A stretch of 64,000 nt of DNA. Origin: Acytostelium subglobosum LB1 (taxonomy: Eukaryota > Evosea > Eumycetozoa > Acytosteliales > Acytosteliaceae). The position numbers were made by a program, and so were the translations under genes. Positions 57,151 through 64,000 of this stretch are shown piece by piece. Each line of letters begins with the position of its first letter. The first letter of the stretch is position 1. A model generated the notes under the pieces. It was not told where the DNA came from. It searched no databases and saw only the letters and a program-made list of their open reading frames with translations. Location of the stretch: assembly GCF_000787575.1 (NCBI RefSeq), contig NW_012236511.1, positions 434,001-498,000 on the forward strand. The letters run 5' to 3'.

Positions 57151-58798
57151 TTACAGTCTGTACGGTGAGTCCGTACTACTTGTTGTGCTGTTCGTTGGTG
57201 AGGTGTTCTCCATTGATGGTGGCAGTTCATTCCTCTCCATCACCTGCTCTGAATGTCCGTTGTTGTTCTGTGAATGTCCATTGCTGTTGTTATGTGAATG
57301 TCCATTTGTTTGTGTATGTGTCTCTGTCTGTGTCTGTGTTTGTGTCTGTGTATGTGATGTAATACTCTCTGCTGCTTGATTACATTGAGACTCTACAAAG
57401 CTTGGCTCTTGTATTGATAGAAGTATAGCTTTCCTCAGCTGCTCCTCTTCATACATCAAATCCTCCTCGTCTTCATAGAATATCCTAATAATTGATTGTT
57501 AGTCAAGGTGTTGTTAGTATTCATCACTGCTGTTGGTGACATGGTAGTTGATTAACCTACTGTTGTTGTTGGTGTTGTGGTTGTTTGGATTGATCTACAA
57601 TGTTCAGAGAGGTCAGTCAGTCTGTCGGTCAGTCAGTATTGGATTATTGATGATTACATACTATTATAGTTGACATCGATTGGATCTGGCTTGAGTGTGT
57701 TTACAAAGAATATACAGACTGATTCAAAGAAGAAATGAGGTCGCTCACTATTGTGATCACCTTCCAAAAGTAGACGATTCTTGTCTCCTTGATACTTCTC
57801 ATACCTATGATTGATTGACAGACCAAGTGTCAGTGATTGAATCAATGGATGATTGAGTGATTGACTACTTCAACAACATACAGTTTCTCAGAATGATGTG
57901 GCTTGACAAAGTCATCATCCTTTCCATGTGCAAAGAGGGCAGGAATGAAGACTTGCTCAGTGGTCGGTGTGATGTCCAGGTCCTTGATATCAAAGTGAGC
58001 ACGCTTCTTGATTGAACTCCTGATCATCTTGAGACCCAGCGATATCATGAGTTTGGGCATCTTTTGAACGTTGGAGTGCACCAACTCCTCGGCCACCTTG
58101 TAGAGATTGCAGAATGGACTGTCCAGTACCATGCCAGCGATGGACGGGTCCTCTTTGGCGTAGAGGATCGAGGTGACAGCACCCATCGACCGACCCCATA
58201 GGCCAATGGTTGAGATCTTGCCCGTCTCTCGCAGATGCTTGACCACAGTGGAGATGTCCTCCTTCTCATAGTAGCCAAGCGATACGTACTCACCATCGCT
58301 CAAGCCTGATCCTGTAAAGTCCAATGCCATAACTGTTATATTGATTGGAAGTAGAGTTCGAACACATTCCAATGAATCTAACCTGCATCCACTATTACCA
58401 TGACAATATATAACGCATGGTAATTGTCTATTTGTTGATTGATTCATTCATAAGTATGTCAATCATTCATTCAATCGATCAATCATTCAATCAAACCAAT
58501 CTTACTTTCCGTTCGTCCAATACTCTGCAGGTTTAAAATGACTACACTTTATCGATAGACCTCTAACATTGATTAACTGTGTTGACAGCATCAGTAGTAA
58601 GGATGAGGAGCTGTGTTAGGGTTATGTCATTCTACAAGATAACAGTCCAATGCATACCTCAAAGTCATTGCGAACAAAAGACAGACCACCAATTCTGAAT
58701 GACTTTGGACCCATATCATTCTCTGTATATTGACATCTTGGTGGACGTATTACCATATTGCACAAAGTGTCATAATGTGCGCTAAGATTTAATGTCAT
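57151..58798 (-). CDS. Alpha/beta hydrolase (ABHD-like serine hydrolase) with C-terminal UIM
   Basis: CDS is complement(join(57151..57484,57561..57594,57662..57804,57882..58427,58506..58576,58658..58798)), 422 residues, with five GT-AG introns (57-81 nt, donors such as GTATGT and GTAGGT). The catalytic fold is complete: oxyanion motif CHGNSG (79-84), TGSGLSDG, nucleophile elbow GRSMG with Ser 151, an acid in FAHGKDDDF and His in LEGDHNSERP. This resembles ABHD17/serine hydrolase-like proteins that act on acyl or peptide bonds, but the palmitoyl-protein signature is not shown. The last exon begins IFYEDEEDLM and contains EEEQLRKAILLSIQE (324-338), a good match to a ubiquitin-interacting motif. 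A Gln/Thr/His/Asn low-complexity tail ends the protein. Confidence 0.82.
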
Positions 58799-61322
58799 CG
58801 TCGTGTTGTTGTTGTTGTGTGTTATTAATCTGTTTGTTGTTGTTAATGATGTTGATGATGTTGATGATGTTGTTGATAGTTCTTCCCTCTCTATCTCAAT
58901 AAATAAATAATTGTTTGTTGTTGTACAACAATGACACTATTACAATTTGACTCTCACTCTAATCTGTTTGCTTGTTGTTGATGGGTGTCAAGGTGACAGT
59001 TAATCAAAAAAAACCCCCCCCACAATCATAATCGAACTTTCATCTTCAACAAGGATCTGATTAATGTTTGATTGGTGAGAGAATAAAGGCCATCATAATA
59101 AATACTGAGTGATTGAATGAACTATGATCTTGTTAAAAGGTTGGAAATTTAAATAAATGACGATCATAGTATGAAACACTATTCTTAGTCTTGAGTTCCC
59201 CAGATAAAGTGGTGCATTGGTGAACTTGGGGACGGACGAAATGAATGGTTCTGATTGGGGAAGGGATGGGTGTACATCGGGCTGAGAAAGGTAACACGAA
59301 AATGTAATCGACGAAGTTTACTACGGTGATAGCTAGTTGAAAGGTAGATGGAAGTAGTTAGAGAATAGTCACATCTAACATGATGGTAAACAATTGGGTT
59401 CGTTTGGCCGAGTCAGCCCAGGTCCATAGGACTGGAAGCAAACATAGGAATGTAAAAAGATATAATTTTTATCCAATTTATTGTTTGTGTCGGGGGTATC
59501 CTATTGATTTTTTAGTGTCTTTGCTGCCCATAATGGAGAGTTGCCAACACGCTTGCTGATATGATCATCACCACAATCACTTCAATTTATATTAAGCATC
59601 GATAATGAGTGGGAGTGTAGACCAATCGATACACACATCACATCGCCCAAACTCATTTTGATTAGTAATTCGACTCTTCTACTGACTAAAACACTATTCG
59701 ATCAACTTTTCTTTAAATGTTCCAGCCGAGTGTTGAACCAGGTGTGGGAATGTGGGGCAGGGAGGACTATTGAGTACCACGATCAATAATAATAATAATA
59801 ATAATAGTAGGTGATGTTAATAATAATATCATAGTCAATGATTGACTATTTAACACTTGACGATCAGATCACCAAATGATCATCATCATCAACTAATCAG
59901 TCAGTCAAGTCAACTTCACTTTATTGTTTACCACTCGTTGTTATACATACCTATCTATCCAACACACATATAAACACACTGGCATCACTGCTGCAATCAA
60001 TCAGTAGTTTGTAAATAGACACATTTGCCTTATTGTTTATAGTCATCTTTGTAAATAACCTCTCACTACACCGATCCATTTCAATCTTCAATCACAACCA
60101 ACCACATCATCCATCGATCCAACTCAACAACAAGGTACAAATCTTGCGTCATCCGCTTCACCAGTCTAATACCAATCTACTATTAGACTTTGATTTCCTT
60201 TCCAGTTCAAGTAAGTATGTTTGTAGTAGTGGTCCACTACTGACGTCGGCAATGGTAGTATGGCCATACTAAATCACGACTGGATGGCTGGCTGATGTTA
60301 CCGACACTAACACGATCATGTGCCACAGTAACACTACAGATACACACCCATCATCTTAACACATCATCAATTAGTCACTAGTCAGTCAGTCCATTGTTGA
60401 CCAAGTAAGTTCATACCCTTCTCCACACACAACCACCACCGCGAATCGATTATGGACCCATCAGGGACTTAAAACACACAAAGCTCCTCCTGCGTTCCCA
60501 ATCAACCCCTTGTGATCTCACATGACTATTTTGTTCGTTTTTATATTTATTTTATTTTTCAGCACCAAACCAACCAACATCACTCACTTTGACCCAGGTT
60601 TTCATGCCGATGGCTCGCTCTCACTCTCTCACTCACTAAAGTTAGTCATCGCCCGTTGGTGCGTGTGAACTACTCTTTCCTTTGCACTATTTGTGCGTTG
60701 TTTTGATGTTTGGTTTTAGAGAGTTGGCTTTCTTTGCCTTCGTTTAGTCGACATCAACTCATCAAGTCATTGTGTAAACAATTGGTCAACACTCTTTGTG
60801 CACATTTAACATATATATTAAAGATCTTATTAATATGTAGCAATACTAGTATGTAGTAACCATTATAATGTTTACAACGACCCTCATCATCATCATCATC
60901 CAATATGTCAATCACCATCTATAATCTACACTCATCATATCGTTGTTACTCTTAAGATGATGCTAATGATGATCACGTACTAACATATCTCTCTTTCTCT
61001 CCATCTCTCTCCATCTCTTTCACTCTCTTTATAAAGGTTAACCTATCTCATCCAACATATTTACCCTCTACGGAAGACATACCCGCAACTTGGTTCAACA
61101 CACAATCACCTCTGAGTCTTTGTGTGCATCTATTCTGATTCAAAGAGTTATCCAGCTATAGCTCTATTACACCCCCTTATACATACCTACACCTTATACA
61201 TAGCAACAACAACAACAACCTTAGTACATAGCCTTATATTTATATAATATTTATATACTATTTAATTAATCAATCAATCAATCAATTATCTATCTATCTA
61301 TTAATCAATCAATCAATCAACA
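58799..61322. other. Long upstream region and leader of the FAR1-like gene
   Basis: About 2.5 kb without a supported coding gene. It includes an A8C9-type homopolymer near 59007-59022, an (AAT)n tract at 59787-59806, and CT-rich segments at 60990-61040. Intron-like signals lie in the leader: GTAAGTTCA at 60405 with TTATTTTTCAG ending at 60562, and GTAAGTATG at 60211. These suggest spliced 5' untranslated exons of the zinc-finger gene that starts at 61323. AATCAATCAATCAATCAA repeats directly precede the ATG. Confidence 0.5.
60405..60562 (+). other. Candidate 5'-UTR intron of the FAR1-like gene
   Basis: The donor CCAA|GTAAGTTC and the acceptor TTTTATTTTTCAG|CACC are both strong for this genome and enclose 158 nt with no open frame. 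It lies about 760 bp upstream of the start codon at 61323. Whether the same transcript spans both is inferred. Confidence 0.4.
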
Positions 61323-63594
61323 ATGGGTCCAGTGGATACTAGTAATCAATCACCTACCATCAACTACTCTGGTGGAAAGTATGCACAACAACCACAACAA
61401 CAACTTAATCAACAACAAACCAACAACAACACACTTTTGAAGGATGACACTCAACAACATTCAAAGAGTGTGACAACATCCAACAAGACGTCCTACACAT
61501 CCGTGTTGCCATATGCCAACTGGAATAGTGCCAATGGATTTGGTGTTGACTCTTCCTCGCAGTTGGACCTTAAGGTATGTTTGGTCTTTATGGTGTACTC
61601 CATCCATCCATCTTATACTAACACACACACACATACAGCAACCTGTCCAACTTCCAAACATCCCATCGCTCATCAATCCACAAGTCCATGGCAATAACAA
61701 CAACTATAACCATTCGCCATATCATCCACAGCAGCTGCAGCAGCAACAACAACATCAGCAGCTGTCTATCTCGTGGCCTCAGTTCCAGACCTCACATGAG
61801 CTGGTCCAATTCCAAAGGAGCCAAAGTTGGGAAGATATTGCACAGCAATCCTCGTTGTCCTCTGCACCATCCTCCCCTGACTCTAACAATATCATTGTAA
61901 ATACTCAACAACAACAACAACAACAACCTATCCAACAACAACCACAACAGCAACAACAACAATTGCTTCCACATCTACCCCAGTTCAACTATAATCCAGT
62001 CCAGGCCAACCACTTCACGCCAGACTCGTCGCCATTGCTCTCTCCAACGACCTCCTACATTGCATCGTCCCAGGGATACTCCTCACAACAGTTGAGTATT
62101 GCCGATGATGTGGACCGTGAGTCCAGGAGGAAGACCTCACTCAAGGTGCCACCCTCTCCTTTGGACTATGCCCAGAGCTACCATCACACACTCCCCTATC
62201 CACAGACTACTGCTACCGCCGAATCCAAGAGGCTAAAGTTTGAGGTTGCCTGCCCCACGTTTGCCCAGCCACAATACGTCTCGAACACTGAACGCGACGC
62301 CAATGTGGCCTCCAACACCTTCACCCCGGTGTCCCCACGCATGTCCTCCTCGACCAGTGATGTGTCCTCCAGCAACAGTGCTCAAATCACACCACCATCA
62401 ACTCCTGCCAGCCACTGCCAGCACCAATACCAATACGACTCATCGCCAGTGATGCGTCCACACAGCCCACAAGACAACTCATTTGTGTCTCCCCAGACGA
62501 CCACCTCGTATGGCAGTGCCTCATCTCCCCATAGCCACCATCACCATCACCAACACCATCATCACATCAGTGCGCCATCCTCGCCCAACTACCATGGTGT
62601 CCAGCATCCAATCTCGTTGCCCCTTCTCCTGACGGCCAGTGCCTCGTTGCCAGCAACACCAACTCTGTCCTCGTCCCAGTACGACATACCCTCGTCACCA
62701 ATGTGCAACTGCCAGGCGGGCCTACACAGAAACGTCAGCAGACCAGTTGAAACCACCAGGGTCCCAGACCAGTCGCTAGAGTGCGAGGAGTTCAACGTAC
62801 CCTTGGATCACTTTGAGGACTGGATCGATGCCGAGGGCAAGATGGTTGGTGTCTCGTACATCAAGAGTGGAGGCAAGGTCATTGGCGCTCATGCTGACCG
62901 CAAGACGCTCAACCTCAAGGCCGAGTACGAGAGACCAAGGAATGGTCTGCGCAGGACCAAGCGCGAGCTGTTGTGGACTCAAAAGTACGTGTGCTCCCGT
63001 GCTGGCTTCCCAAAGAGACGACCCGACTCGGACGACAAGGACTCACTCAACCGCAAGAAGGTCGTGTCAAAGAAGTGTGGCTGCCAGAGCAGGATCGTCG
63101 TCTCGGTGTACGCCGATGACAAGATGTTGGCCGTCGTACGAAAGATTGCCGACCACAGTGCTCACATGTCGCCACAGCAGATGGGTGAGTTCCAGATGAT
63201 TGCCAACCAGCAGAGACACTACTGTACGGTTCATTCCAGCGGTTCAGTCTCTACTATTACTACTACTCCACTACCAAACCAACACGTGGTCAGTGAGCAG
63301 CAGGCGCCAGAGAGTCCATCGCACATCATCCATCAACTCCAACATCATCATCATAATCATCATCATCACCAACAGCAGCAGCAATCATTCATGTTGAACA
63401 ACTACTCAACTGATAGTCAGCAGCACCACCAGATCCAACAACAGCAGCAGCAACAACACCAACATATGCTGTTGTCCAACAACAACTACCATAATAACAA
63501 CATGGTCAACACCAACAACACATCGGCCACCAAGAAGGACTACGAACTACATCACTATGGCCTTCAAACACCAATGCGCTTCAACCATCACTAG
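61323..63594 (+). CDS. FAR1/WRKY-GCM1-like zinc-finger transcription factor
   Basis: CDS is join(61323..61574,61639..63594), 735 residues; the intron is GTATGT to CATACAG. The first ~460 residues are low complexity, rich in Gln, Asn, Ser, Pro and His, with SQSWEDIAQQSS and SSAPSSPDS phospho-site-like clusters. A compact domain spans about 462-593: ECEEFNVPLDHFEDW, YVCSRAGFPKRR, SKKCGCQSRIVVSVYADDKMLAVV and DHSAHM. The Cys, CxC and HxxH spacing, with the basic stretch before GC, resembles the WRKY-GCM1 superfamily zinc cluster in FAR1-type DNA-binding domains. The C-terminus is Gln/His/Asn-rich. It is likely a sequence-specific nuclear factor; target genes are unknown. The long leader upstream suggests developmental regulation. 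Confidence 0.7.
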
Positions 63595-64000
63595 GAGACT
63601 ACCTCTCTACATCAATATATCACATCTATGTACAAAGAATTGCAATTGCTTATCCCTTAGACACCACTCCACCAACTCCCACATTTCCATCAAACAATAA
63701 ACGAACAAATAATATTATTAATAATAAGTTTCCCTTAAATCGCTATCAAAGATGATGTAGCGCCACATCAAAGATTGCAACTGTTGCCGCCAGTACCAAA
63801 CTAAGAGACATTGGGTATGAAACATCCACCAATCCACGCCCATCACCTATCCCAAATAACAATATGAATTACTACTTGAGAAAGATGAAAGTCTATAAAT
63901 ACATTACTCCTCGTCCCGAATGATCCAATGTGTTGTCAACAATACCACCCTATGACCGCACTGGGAAGGGGTAGTTGGCAAACCTCTGCCGCTGGTCACC
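63595..64000. other. 3' flank of the FAR1-like gene
   Basis: AAACAATAAACGAACAAATAATATTATTAATAATAAG at about 63690-63728 offers polyadenylation signals. No gene is visible up to the window edge. Confidence 0.4.

Noticed and set aside
57280-57420. TGTGTCTGTGT tract considered as a microsatellite outside genes
   Set aside because: It lies in frame within the last exon of the hydrolase and encodes its HTQTQTQT tail.

Overview
The window looks like nuclear chromosomal DNA of a dictyostelid social amoeba other than D. discoideum. Evidence: short AT-rich GT-AG introns (mostly 50-120 nt, donors GTAAGT or GTATGT); Asn/Gln/Ser/Thr homopolymer tracts; intergenic DNA full of TGATTGATTGAT-type simple repeats; FNIP repeats; and lineage-typical genes (an RGS-domain kinase of the RckA type, a CudA-like factor, Gln/Pro-linked EF-hand proteins, a possible hssA-like small gene). 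Coding sequence is clearly richer in G+C than intergenic DNA. The species cannot be named from the sequence. No prophage, CRISPR array, rRNA or virus-like element was seen.

Layout. 0-5 kb: a decayed FNIP-repeat gene, a possible tiny hssA-like gene, and a ten-EF-hand protein. 5-8 kb: one tRNA-Gly(GCC) gene with a poly(A)-tailed insertion footprint on each side, then an AIG1-like G protein and an unrecognised protein. 8-19 kb: a CARMIL-type leucine-rich repeat gene, a Pho80-like cyclin and an RckA-type kinase. 19-22 kb: a profilin and F-box-like gene pair followed by a decayed second copy of the same pair. 22-34 kb: a coiled-coil protein with ubiquitin-like modules, a metallophosphoesterase-like protein, mitochondrial ferredoxin, a DnaJ-X co-chaperone and mitochondrial Hsp70. 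34-40 kb: two tandem membrane-anchored beta-helix proteins and a second EF-hand paralogue. 40-47 kb: CudA-like factor, threonyl-tRNA synthetase, TAF12 and a lysine-rich mitochondrial-looking protein. 47-64 kb: exocyst Sec15, IWS1/Spn1, a plasma-membrane-type Ca2+ ATPase, an alpha/beta hydrolase with a C-terminal UIM, and a FAR1/WRKY-GCM1-like zinc-finger factor with a long leader.

There are no operons. The genes are scattered housekeeping functions: mitochondrial protein handling (Hsp70, ferredoxin, ThrRS), actin control (profilin, CARMIL), transcription (TAF12, IWS1, CudA-like, FAR1-like), secretion (Sec15) and calcium (Ca2+ ATPase, EF-hand proteins).

The most striking pattern is that four otherwise well-conserved genes (CARMIL, profilin, DnaJ-X, IWS1) are each interrupted by frame changes. 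All five changes have the same sign, one surplus base. Two of them fall exactly on an ATT-TRA-C stop context like known +1 'shifty stops'. Assembly error is the leading alternative and cannot be excluded here. The paired poly(A) footprints around the tRNA gene, an editing-dead threonyl-tRNA synthetase, a P-loop-degenerate AIG1 protein and a hydrolase-UIM fusion are the other points worth checking.
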